From positions 1 through 5,561 of the forward strand of contig CAZIXB010000110.1 in assembly GCA_964543205.1 (NCBI GenBank): a stretch of DNA of 5,561 bases. Reading direction: 5' to 3'. This stretch comes from CAYSRM01 sp964543205 (GTDB lineage Bacteria; Verrucomicrobiota; Kiritimatiellia; UBA8416; CAYSRM01). Positions 1 through 5,561 of the stretch are shown one piece after another. Made by a program: the position numbers and the translations under genes. Position 1 is the first letter of the stretch. Each line of letters begins with the position of its first letter. The notes under the pieces were generated by a model. That model was given only the letters and a program-made list of their open reading frames with translations. It was not told the DNA's origin and made no database searches.

Positions 1-883
1 CTTCCGGCATGCCGCCCGTCTTCCTGGCTACAACCGGAGTCTCCTGCGCCATGGCTTCAAGAAGAGGAAGACAGAAACCTTCGTGCCTGCTGGCGGAAAC
101 AAACACATCCGCTTTCTGATAACATGCGGAGAGTTCGTCTTCTTTTACAAATCCGGCAAAACACACATTGGCCAGGTTCAGACGCGACGCATAAAGACGA
201 AGCATCGCGCAATAACGTGGACAACTCCGTTCCGAACCCACAATAAGAAGCCGGGTAGTAGAGTCGATCCGATTGTATATCCACGCGAACATCTCTATGA
301 GATCCTCGATGCGCTTATTAGGAACAAGCCTCCCGACAAATAAAATGTTCTTAACCCGGTCGCCGAGAAGACGGGACATCGCCTGGTTTGGAGGAGGCGA
401 TTCACCCGGCCTTGAACAAACCAGCGGAAGAATGGTTATGTTCCCTGCAGTATGTTGCCCTGCATCGACAGCATTAAACTCAGAATCAGACCATACCCCG
501 ATGGCTGCGGCAAGAACATCCGGCAGCTCAGCCCTGGATCTCCTGAGCTGCAAGGCAAGAGCGTCGTCAAACCCGTCAAAAAACTCAGGAGGAGTTATGT
601 TATGGTATCGGACAATCCGCCGGGCTCTTGAATTAAGAAACAGAAGCGTCGATTCCGAAGCGATGGAATAGTGGTTAATCACTACGTCCGATGGATTGTC
701 TCTATAGTCGCCCAATTCAAAGCAATCGTTTTGCATACCGTCGGCAATATTCCCCGGTGGCGCATAAATATCGGACCGGTAACCGTGCTTCCTGAATATA
801 CCACGCAAAACCCTTGCTTCACGCGATATAGCATCCCCGTCCGCATATCCAGCAACTAGTTGATTTACAGCCTCGATCTTCAT
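1..883 (-). CDS. GT4-type glycosyltransferase, C-terminus cut by the window edge
   Basis: Retaining GT-B fold glycosyltransferase, probably cytoplasmic or membrane-associated, moving a sugar from a nucleotide donor during polysaccharide assembly. The ATG at 883-881 opens 294 visible residues; the C-terminus lies beyond base 1. The N-terminal half has VVINHYS near residues 67-73 and YHNITPPEFF at 93-102, a signature I recognise from a GT4 subfamily of polysaccharide clusters, followed by WSDSEFN at 131-137 and ILPL at 151-154. The C-terminal donor-binding half has LFVGRLVPNKRIEDLI from 181, LLIVGSE at 212-218 and FAGFV at 242-246. The EX7E motif is intact (E268 in HEGF, E276 in LLEAMA). The gene starts 3 bases after the stop of the upstream coiled-coil gene, with a GGAAGGCGAG purine stretch just ahead, so the two are surely co-transcribed and probably coupled. 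Family assignment is firm; sugar and acceptor are unknown. Confidence 0.93.
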   Translation of the reverse strand, partial: MKIEAVNQLVAGYADGDAISREARVLRGIFRKHGYRSDIYAPPGNIADGMQNDCFELGDYRDNPSDVVINHYSIASESTLLFLNSRARRIVRYHNITPPEFFDGFDDALALQLRRSRAELPDVLAAAIGVWSDSEFNAVDAGQHTAGNITILPLVCSRPGESPPPNQAMSRLLGDRVKNILFVGRLVPNKRIEDLIEMFAWIYNRIDSTTRLLIVGSERSCPRYCAMLRLYASRLNLANVCFAGFVKEDELSACYQKADVFVSASRHEGFCLPLLEAMAQETPVVARKTGGMPE

Positions 884-886
884 AGA

Positions 887-1339
887 TCACTCGCCTTCCG
901 TGATAGAAGGCTCGCCGGACTCCTCTATTCTCGAAATCCTATGTTCAAGTTCAAAAAACATCTTTTCCATGGCACGGCGCTCCATTTCAAGCTGTTCCAT
1001 AAATTGAATGTTGATGCTGTTCTGGGCAAAGGACATCCAGTCATGCTGGTACCGCAATACTTTCCACACAAAAAGGCGGACCATGTAGGCTAACCTGCCG
1101 ACGGGACCTCGCGGGGCAGGCAACTGAAAGCGAGCTGTGTCAACGCAGTTCCGGCTCCTTAAAAGTTCGGCATGACAACGCTGAAATTCGGATTCGTCCC
1201 TGCAACTGCCGAGATCCAACACAGGCCGCTCCCTGCGAAGCGCTTCTTCCAGGTAGCTGTCAGACAGCTTTTCCGCCTCGCGTTGAATTTCGACGCCAAA
1301 CGAGTCGCTCCGGTCTTGCCCGTTTACAAGTATTTCCAT
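887..1339 (-). CDS. Small coiled-coil protein, probable glycosyltransferase/methyltransferase companion module
   Basis: A 150-residue protein with no enzymatic motif that I recognise. Residues 1-70 are charged and mostly helical in character, with RRERPVLDL around 35-43. At 73-80 is a proline/glycine turn (LPAPRGPV), then a hydrophobic-basic stretch GRLAYMVRLFVWKVLR (81-96). The glutamine/asparagine-containing QNSINIQF (106-113) leads into a heptad-like coiled coil up to about 139 and an acidic tail. The order 'RP/GP-x-G, amphipathic helix, Q-N-x-x-N, coiled coil' resembles the linker seen in large polysaccharide methyltransferases and glycosyltransferases; here it stands alone (inference from memory, not a search). 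The start is well fixed: an in-frame TGA lies two codons upstream (1348-1346), and GGGAG sits about 10 bases before the ATG. The stop is 3 bases from the start of the GT4 gene, which points to a partner or membrane-anchoring role. Coding is supported by the tight spacing and coherent protein character. Confidence 0.78.
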   Translation of the reverse strand: MEILVNGQDRSDSFGVEIQREAEKLSDSYLEEALRRERPVLDLGSCRDESEFQRCHAELLRSRNCVDTARFQLPAPRGPVGRLAYMVRLFVWKVLRYQHDWMSFAQNSINIQFMEQLEMERRAMEKMFFELEHRISRIEESGEPSITEGE

Positions 1340-1456
1340 GTCATTTCAACTCCCACAGCCTTGAATTTGATTCTCTTCGACCGCAAAAAAAATCAACAGG
1401 CGCTACGCCAGACATAAAACCGAACCTACTGCAGGATCGGACAGATTAATGCCTGC

Positions 1457-1465
1457 TCACCTCCC
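1457..1465 (-). promoter_or_regulatory. Orphan strong Shine-Dalgarno-like sequence
   Basis: On the minus strand the bases read GGGAGGTGA, an eight-base perfect complement (GGAGGTGA) to the usual 16S rRNA 3' end. It lies 20 bases past the stop of the metallohydrolase-like gene. No ATG, GTG or TTG stands at normal spacing. The only options are a rare ATT (1450-1448) or an in-frame CTG (1444-1442), opening a 15-codon ORF that stops at 1405-1403. It may be chance, a degraded gene start, or a very short leader peptide ahead of the coiled-coil/GT4 pair. The rest of 1340-1484 holds no gene that I can support. Confidence 0.2.
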
Positions 1466-1484
1466 GCCAAAAGCCTTCATTTCT

Positions 1485-2264
1485 TCATGCATTCTTGCTG
1501 AACCTGCATTTCAAAGCCCTGGCGGTCGCAGTAAAAAAATCGTTCCGAAAACCTACGCGTTTTATCCCGGCAGGCCCGGCGCTCAACAAGAGACCTCGTA
1601 AGTCAATATCATCCAATGAATCATCTTCTTTAGTTTCAACAAGCACACCATATGTACCCATGACAGTTTCTTCACCGGCAAAAGGCAGCGGATCAGTCCC
1701 CGCTATAATTCCCATGCCCTTTTTGCGCGCCAGCTTCATCGGGCCAGGTTCGGGGTACCCGTATGGCCGCAATGTTGAATCACCGACAACCAGACTGTCG
1801 GCATCAAAGGATTCAACAAGCTCCACAACCTTTCGCCCCCTTTCAAACATCCACTTTCCCGGCGCCCAGCCGACAGCCGGAACGCCGCCTGCATCCAGCG
1901 TGGCCTGAATGATATCCCTCGCAGGCAAACCATCCATATCCAGTTTTTCAACAAGCAGAGCAAGTATCTCGATCTTTTCCCCCGAAACAACCTGGCGTCC
2001 AGGAAAAATCCGCACTGTTTCCTGTTTCCCTGACATCACAGAGACCGACAATCCTTCTGCTGAGGTTTTAACTCGGAATTGCCCGGTTTGAACATTGCCC
2101 GATTTGAGAGCCTTAAAAAAATCACAGTCATATCGCTCCGCCAGTAAAGCCACTCTGGCGGCAGCAGCATCTAAATTGCCCAGGTTAAAGGCCAGATGGC
2201 TCAAAGCCTGATCGGTCCGGTACAGCGAGTAAAAATGCACATGCGCATCTATTATCAGTTTCAT
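1485..2264 (-). CDS. Amidohydrolase/PHP-like TIM-barrel metallohydrolase, substrate unknown
   Basis: A 259-residue soluble protein without signal peptide or membrane segment. The N-terminus IIDAHVHFY (residues 4-12) has the HxH metal-binding pair (H8, H10) typical of the amidohydrolase/TIM-barrel metallohydrolase superfamily. Late in the protein, GIIAGTDPLPF (185-195) resembles the last metal-ligand strand, with D191 as candidate catalytic aspartate. Between them are VGWAPGKWMFERGRK (131-145) and VVGDSTLRPYGYP (159-171). The usual central Lys and His ligands are not evident, so it is a divergent branch; K137 could only be tested by structure. Length is short for a classic amidohydrolase (usually above 300), nearer to compact TatD/PHP-like proteins. 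The ATG at 2264-2262 has GGAG about 9 bases upstream. It leads the minus-strand set, 145 bases before the coiled-coil gene, and is divergent from the radical SAM gene. Superfamily membership is likely; the reaction is unknown. Confidence 0.85.
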   Translation of the reverse strand: MKLIIDAHVHFYSLYRTDQALSHLAFNLGNLDAAAARVALLAERYDCDFFKALKSGNVQTGQFRVKTSAEGLSVSVMSGKQETVRIFPGRQVVSGEKIEILALLVEKLDMDGLPARDIIQATLDAGGVPAVGWAPGKWMFERGRKVVELVESFDADSLVVGDSTLRPYGYPEPGPMKLARKKGMGIIAGTDPLPFAGEETVMGTYGVLVETKEDDSLDDIDLRGLLLSAGPAGIKRVGFRNDFFTATARALKCRFSKNA

Positions 2265-2319
2265 CTGCTGCCACTCCGCTTTCTTTCAACAATCATGCCC
2301 GCTTATTCCCTGCAAAGCA

Positions 2320-2358
2320 AAACCTTTTCAAAGCGGAAATTCTAATTGCAAAAGGTTT
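2320..2358. repeat. Inverted repeat with 9-bp perfect arms
   Basis: AAACCTTTT (2320-2328) and AAAAGGTTT (2350-2358) are exact reverse complements separated by 21 bases. Arms are A+T-rich and the loop is long, so a strong transcription terminator is unlikely. It could be a regulator-binding site, the ends of a small dispersed repeat, or chance. Confidence 0.4.
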
Positions 2359-2429
2359 ACAGCGAAACAATAAAGATCGGAGCGTATCAACTCGGCCCCA
2401 ACCCGAAGCCCTGATTTGCCGATGATCCC

Positions 2430-2458
2430 CTGACTTTTCGCTTTCCGAAAGCTTGAAT
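2430..2458 (+). promoter_or_regulatory. Candidate sigma70-type promoter for the radical SAM-GT4 pair
   Basis: CTGACT (2430-2435, four of six to TTGACA) and TTGAAT (2453-2458, four of six to TATAAT) are separated by exactly 17 bases, 45 bases ahead of the radical SAM start. An alternative -10, TATATT at 2463-2468 (five of six), has no good -35 at normal spacing. The spacer between the two boxes is largely filled by a palindrome (2440-2452), which would suit repressor control. Prediction by eye only. Confidence 0.3.
2440..2452. repeat. Short palindrome in the promoter spacer
   Basis: GCTTTCCGAAAGC is a perfect 6-bp inverted repeat around a single central base. The one-base centre makes a full RNA hairpin unlikely, so a dimeric protein operator is the better reading. 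It overlaps the spacer of the candidate promoter. Confidence 0.35.
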
Positions 2459-2474
2459 TCACTATATTGTAAAT

Positions 2475-2490
2475 TATTTGAATGCAAATA
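2475..2490. repeat. Operator-like palindrome next to the ribosome binding site
   Basis: TATTTG-AATG-CAAATA is a perfect 6-bp inverted repeat with a 4-base centre. It ends directly before the GAGGG Shine-Dalgarno sequence (2491-2495), 13 bases from the radical SAM start codon. Position and symmetry fit a transcription factor site downstream of the promoter; a weak RNA hairpin affecting translation is the alternative. Confidence 0.4.
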
Positions 2491-2503
2491 GAGGGCTTCA
2501 CAC

Positions 2504-3514
2504 ATGTTGTCTCCAATACGTCTTTATAAGACATTAATAGACTATAAAAAAAACAGGGTCGAAGCACGAGAGCTTCCCATGCGCCTGTGGGTGGAAAGCT
2601 CAAGCCGATGCAACCTGAAGTGCGTCATGTGCCCGAACAAGGCGCTGCCCCCAGAACAGAAAACGGTTATGGAATTTGATCTGTTCAGAAAAATTGTGGA
2701 TGAAGCGTCTGAATTCGTTAACGATATATATCTGCACCACCGGGGCGAACCGCTGACTAATCCAAGGCTTGACGAAATGATTGCTTACGCAAAAAAAGCC
2801 GGTATCAGCGCACGCTTCCATACTAACGGATGCCTGATGAACAGCGAGTGGGCGCAGCGTCTTCTGGAAGCCGGACCGGATCTGATTTCATTCTCCGTAG
2901 ACGGTTTCGAGAAGGAGACCTACGAACAGATCAGAGCAGGCGGAAACTTTGAAACAACTGTAGAAAACATCACCCGGCTGGCACAGATGAGAAAAAATCG
3001 CGGCCTGAGCCGCCCTTACCTTGTGGTGGAAAAGATACGGTTCAAGAATCCTTCCAGCCGTGAAAATCCTGATAAGGTGGCAGAACTCCAGAAGAAATTC
3101 CTGGAAGCCGGCGTGGACGAAGTCATAGAAAAAGACGAGTATATCTGGGCAGAGGAAGACGCGCCCGAACCGGAAACGCCAAGACAATACGCTGTTTGCA
3201 CCTTCCCTTGGTACGGAATGGTTATACTGGCAAACGGAACGGTAACCGCTTGTCCGCAGGACTTCGCTGGAAAAATGAAGATGGGCAATGTCTCCGAACA
3301 CAGCATAAAACAAATATGGAACGGGCCAACCTACAAGGAACTTCGCGGCAAATTCAAATCCGACCTGGATTCCCTGCCCCTCTGCCGCAAGTGCGACCGA
3401 CTGCACAGAAAAACCATTGGAGGAGTGCCATTTCAATATATGTTCACTTTCCTCATAGACCATGTCGTAGGGTACAATAAATTCAGGAAAATTATCGGCA
3501 CCTCGGAAAGGTGA
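2504..3514 (+). CDS. Radical SAM enzyme with SPASM/twitch-like auxiliary cluster region
   Basis: A 336-residue cytoplasmic iron-sulfur enzyme that would cleave S-adenosylmethionine to a 5'-deoxyadenosyl radical. The motif CNLKCVMCP gives C36, C40 and C43 (CxxxCxxC) for the radical SAM [4Fe-4S] cluster. GEPLTNP (81-87) is the SAM-binding GGE-like motif and SFSVDG (129-134) a later core strand. The C-terminal part has C232, C250 and the pair C294/C297, four cysteines suited to one extra [4Fe-4S] cluster. NGTVTACPQDF and MGNV...IKQIWNGP are typical of SPASM-type C-termini. Four rather than seven cysteines suggests the twitch form, as known in BtrN and MoaA. The ATG has GAGGG 8 bases upstream. 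Its stop overlaps the GTG at 3511, the alternative start of the following GT4 gene, so the two are co-transcribed. Related enzymes modify sugars, alcohols or peptides; the substrate here is not readable. Confidence 0.93.
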   Translation: MLSPIRLYKTLIDYKKNRVEARELPMRLWVESSSRCNLKCVMCPNKALPPEQKTVMEFDLFRKIVDEASEFVNDIYLHHRGEPLTNPRLDEMIAYAKKAGISARFHTNGCLMNSEWAQRLLEAGPDLISFSVDGFEKETYEQIRAGGNFETTVENITRLAQMRKNRGLSRPYLVVEKIRFKNPSSRENPDKVAELQKKFLEAGVDEVIEKDEYIWAEEDAPEPETPRQYAVCTFPWYGMVILANGTVTACPQDFAGKMKMGNVSEHSIKQIWNGPTYKELRGKFKSDLDSLPLCRKCDRLHRKTIGGVPFQYMFTFLIDHVVGYNKFRKIIGTSER

Positions 3515-3531
3515 CTTACCGGCAATCAACA

Positions 3532-4695
3532 ATGAAAATACTCCTGCTGGCTCCACACCCCTTTTACCAGGATCGGGGAACACCTATAGCGGTAGACCTC
3601 CTCGCCAGGACCCTTGCCTCAAGAGGCGAATCGGTGGATATACTCGCCTACCACGAAGGCGAAAGAAGAGATTATCCGGAAAATGTAACGGTGCGCCGCA
3701 TTGCGCCGCCGCCAGGGATTAAGAACATAAGACCGGGTTTGTCGGCAAAAAAACTTGTTTGCGACGCAGTTATGATGTTCGAAGCGCTGTCCATGGCCGG
3801 CAAAGGAAACTACGACGTGGTGCATGCCGTGGAAGAATCCGTTTTTATGGCCATGCTTATCAAGAAACGGCGCAAAATTCCGTACATCTTTGATATGGAT
3901 TCATCAATGCCCGCACAGATGGCACAAAGCCACCCTTTCATGAAAATGTTTCTTCCATTTCTGGGCTCTATGGAAAAAACAGCCATACGCGGCGCTTTGT
4001 CAGTGGTGCCTATGTGCCGGGCGCTTGCCGGGCAAGCCGTCAAAGCAGGCGCCGCGGATGTGCGGGCTCTGCACGACATACCGTTGACAGAGCGTCCAGG
4101 TGAAAAACATATAAATGCCGGAAAATTGCCCCGCGGAAAAATCAATTTTCTCTATCTTGGCAACCTGGAACAATACCAGGGGGCGGAGCTAATGCTGAAC
4201 AGCTTCCAGATTGTGTTGAAAACATTCCCCGAAGCCACACTGATAATTGCAGGCGGAGCTCCAATCCATATCGCGAAATACAAAGCCATGGCAGCCCAGC
4301 TTGGCGCTAAAGAGCAAACTTTTTTTCTCGGGCCGAAGCCGACGAATATGATGAAAGACCTCTTCGAACAGGCGGATATACTGCTCTCCCCCAGGCTGTC
4401 GGGCACAAACACCCCGATGAAAATCTACTCGTACATGGCTTCCGGCAAGCCCGTTGTCGCAACAGACCTTCCTACACACACCCAGGTTCTGAACTCGGAA
4501 ACCGCCGCGCTTGCCGGCCCCGATCCCTACCAATTTGCCGCGGCAATGATTAAACTGGCGGGCAACGCGGAGCTGCGCCGGAAAATCGGCAACAATGCAA
4601 AGAAAGAAGCAGCAGAAAAATACAGTTATGCAGCATTTGTGCGCACTGTAAACGAATTATACGATTACATCCGTCAACAAACCGAAAAAGTGTGA
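3532..4695 (+). CDS. GT4-like glycosyltransferase with atypical EX7E region
   Basis: A GT-B fold glycosyltransferase of 387 residues from the ATG at 3532. MKILLLAPHPFYQDRGTPIA at the N-terminus is the usual glycine-containing acceptor-side start (G16). NYDVVHAVEE (93-102) and FDMDSSMP (120-127) follow, then the donor-binding half: FLYLGNLEQYQGAELML (206-222), ATLIIAGG (235-242), FFLGPKP (264-270), ADILLSPR (281-288) and KIYSYMASGKPVVATD (297-312). Both glutamates of the usual EX7E motif are replaced (about T292 and S300), yet the 'GTNTP-K-YSYMASGKP' pattern is one I recognise from a distinct GT4-like branch, so this is probably family character and not decay. A GTG at 3511 overlapping the radical SAM stop would add 7 residues; I prefer the ATG because it matches family N-termini, though its Shine-Dalgarno is weak. 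Partner of the radical SAM gene; sugar and acceptor unknown. Confidence 0.92.
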   Translation: MKILLLAPHPFYQDRGTPIAVDLLARTLASRGESVDILAYHEGERRDYPENVTVRRIAPPPGIKNIRPGLSAKKLVCDAVMMFEALSMAGKGNYDVVHAVEESVFMAMLIKKRRKIPYIFDMDSSMPAQMAQSHPFMKMFLPFLGSMEKTAIRGALSVVPMCRALAGQAVKAGAADVRALHDIPLTERPGEKHINAGKLPRGKINFLYLGNLEQYQGAELMLNSFQIVLKTFPEATLIIAGGAPIHIAKYKAMAAQLGAKEQTFFLGPKPTNMMKDLFEQADILLSPRLSGTNTPMKIYSYMASGKPVVATDLPTHTQVLNSETAALAGPDPYQFAAAMIKLAGNAELRRKIGNNAKKEAAEKYSYAAFVRTVNELYDYIRQQTEKV

Positions 4696-4740
4696 GATAT
4701 GCGGGCTAAATCCGAGCATGTGTAACGGTTCAGAGTTATA

Positions 4741-5561
4741 TCAGCCCTGCAACGCATATCGCAAAGGCCAGAAAATCCATTGCACAATTTCACCTGCCCG
4801 GGAAGGACGCTGAAATCTGCCGTAAGCATCCCTGAACCTGGCCTCAATAGTGTCCAGTTCTTCAAGCAGCTTTTCACCTTCGCCTTCGGATCTCCCTTGC
4901 TCCCGGCTCACAAGAAACATCACTGACTTCGCGCGATGAATCAGGGCGTCGGCAGCCAGCCCCCATGCATCAAGATAGGTCCGCCCTCCCGATGCCTGCT
5001 GCATCAGCCTCTCCAGTGTTTCCCTGCCTTTTGTATACTGCTCCAAGGCTTTCCCGGCAAGATTACGCATATCATCCCCATGCCCTTTCTCGATCCTGGC
5101 CCGCATATCGTTCAGAATATAATCCTCGGGAACGGGCTGGCAGGACTTCTTTATCCCTATTTCATGCGAGTCGGCATAAGGGCACTTTGAAGCCAACGCC
5201 TCAGCCATCAAGTAAAAATCATCAGAGTTGCATCCAAAGGTCCGCCTGACAAAATCGGCACGGAAATCGGCCATACTCCCGCCGGACTTGCTCAACCTGT
5301 AAGATGCCATGTCCATGCATGATTTCTGCAATTCCCATGGATGAATTCGCACCGTCCAACTGGTAAGCATCATCCCCGATGCGTCTTCCAAACCTTTCCA
5401 CCCGAAATCCCATGTGTTCTTCTCGTGCAAATCCAGGAGCGGCGCAAAAGCGCTGTCACCATGAGAAGCCGAAGATGGGCATGTCACCACTTCAAATCCC
5501 TTGGATTTCAAATACTCCACCGTGTAGAAAACATCTGCATCATTTTTTCGTCCGTCGGGAA
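4741..5561 (-). CDS. Probable GH20-like glycoside hydrolase, N-terminus cut by the window edge
   Basis: The open frame enters from the right edge and ends at the TGA at 4743-4741, giving 272 visible residues. There is no stop up to base 5561 and the only early start-like codon (GTG at 5520) falls inside a coherent domain, so the real start is outside. The first part, DADVFYTVEYLKSKGFEVV (residues 7-25 of the fragment), and DASGMMLTSWTVRIHPWE (about 59-76) resemble the last strands of a TIM-barrel sugar hydrolase, with W68 comparable to the conserved Trp at the end of GH20 beta-N-acetylhexosaminidase barrels. About 180 residues of helical C-terminal extension follow, with charged coiled-coil-like segments. 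The catalytic Asp-Glu pair would lie upstream and cannot be checked. Convergent with the GT4 gene, 45 bases apart, so it belongs to another transcript. GH20 is a tentative call; another TIM-barrel glycosidase is possible. Confidence 0.7.
   Translation of the reverse strand, partial: PDGRKNDADVFYTVEYLKSKGFEVVTCPSSASHGDSAFAPLLDLHEKNTWDFGWKGLEDASGMMLTSWTVRIHPWELQKSCMDMASYRLSKSGGSMADFRADFVRRTFGCNSDDFYLMAEALASKCPYADSHEIGIKKSCQPVPEDYILNDMRARIEKGHGDDMRNLAGKALEQYTKGRETLERLMQQASGGRTYLDAWGLAADALIHRAKSVMFLVSREQGRSEGEGEKLLEELDTIEARFRDAYGRFQRPSRAGEIVQWIFWPLRYALQG

Larger units (their letters stand above)
2265..2503. promoter_or_regulatory. Divergent intergenic control region
   Basis: These 239 bases separate the minus-strand metallohydrolase-like gene from the plus-strand radical SAM gene, so they should contain promoters for both directions. 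Reading frames that cross it on the minus strand lack recognisable domains, and the longer ones run into the radical SAM gene, so I treat it as non-coding. It contains three inverted repeats (2320-2358, 2440-2452, 2475-2490), a candidate plus-strand promoter and an A+T-rich patch just before the radical SAM start. No convincing minus-strand promoter could be picked out by eye. Confidence 0.55.

Noticed and set aside
273..671. Plus-strand 132-codon frame
   Set aside because: It lies antisense to the GT4 gene that runs from 883 off the left edge, which has an intact EX7E motif and a coherent fold pattern.
1383..1412. Possible minus-strand terminator: stem GGCG-TAG-CGCC followed by eight T residues
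   Set aside because: The stem is only 4 bp with a 3-base loop, and the T run begins 6 bases after it, too weak and too distant for a confident intrinsic terminator.
2293..2505. Minus-strand 70-codon frame across the divergent spacer whose stop lies close to the metallohydrolase-like gene
   Set aside because: It overlaps the control region and the start of the radical SAM gene, has no recognisable domain, and its composition looks like translated spacer.
2546..2553. Run of eight A residues early in the radical SAM gene as a slippage or frameshift site
   Set aside because: The frame reads correctly through it into the CxxxCxxC motif, with no sign of an alternative product.
2888..3583. Long minus-strand frame of 231 codons opposite the radical SAM gene
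   Set aside because: It is antisense to a gene with clear radical SAM motifs and shows no domain of its own.
4696..4740. Terminator between the convergent GT4 and GH20-like genes
   Set aside because: The best pairing (ATGC...GCAT with an asymmetric internal loop) is weak and no U-tract follows in either direction.

Overview
The window is a compact bacterial chromosomal segment with roughly balanced base composition. Its content is surface-glycan or sugar metabolism: two GT4-type glycosyltransferases, a small coiled-coil companion protein, a radical SAM enzyme with an auxiliary Fe-S region, a metallohydrolase-like protein, and the C-terminal part of a probable glycoside hydrolase (GH20-like). 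There are no RNA genes, insertion sequences, CRISPR arrays or phage genes. The gene styles would fit a Gram-negative environmental bacterium, for example of the PVC group or a deltaproteobacterium-like lineage. That assignment is inference from protein character only, since no taxonomic marker gene is present.

Layout: the left half reads on the minus strand. In transcription order it holds the metallohydrolase-like protein (2264 to 1485), a 145-base gap, a 150-residue coiled-coil protein (1339 to 887), and, 3 bases further on, a GT4 glycosyltransferase (from 883) that runs off the left edge. The last two form a tight pair. A 239-base divergent spacer (2265-2503) follows, with several inverted repeats, a candidate promoter and no convincing gene. 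The plus strand then carries a radical SAM/SPASM-like enzyme (2504-3514) and a second GT4 glycosyltransferase (3532-4695), nearly contiguous and probably co-transcribed. After a 45-base convergent gap, a minus-strand GH20-like gene (4741 to beyond 5561) enters from the right edge and is cut.

How the genes may work together: the two glycosyltransferases imply assembly of an extracellular polysaccharide or a glycosylated surface molecule. The small protein resembles the linker/coiled-coil module often seen fused to polysaccharide methyltransferases or glycosyltransferases, and may organise or membrane-tether its partner. The radical SAM enzyme is placed to modify a sugar, lipid or peptide substrate in the same pathway as the downstream transferase. 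The hydrolases may trim or recycle glycans. None of the substrates can be read from the sequence. The most noteworthy items are the stand-alone coiled-coil protein, the unusual HxH/GTDPLP hydrolase, the radical SAM-GT4 pair, and the palindromes in the divergent spacer.
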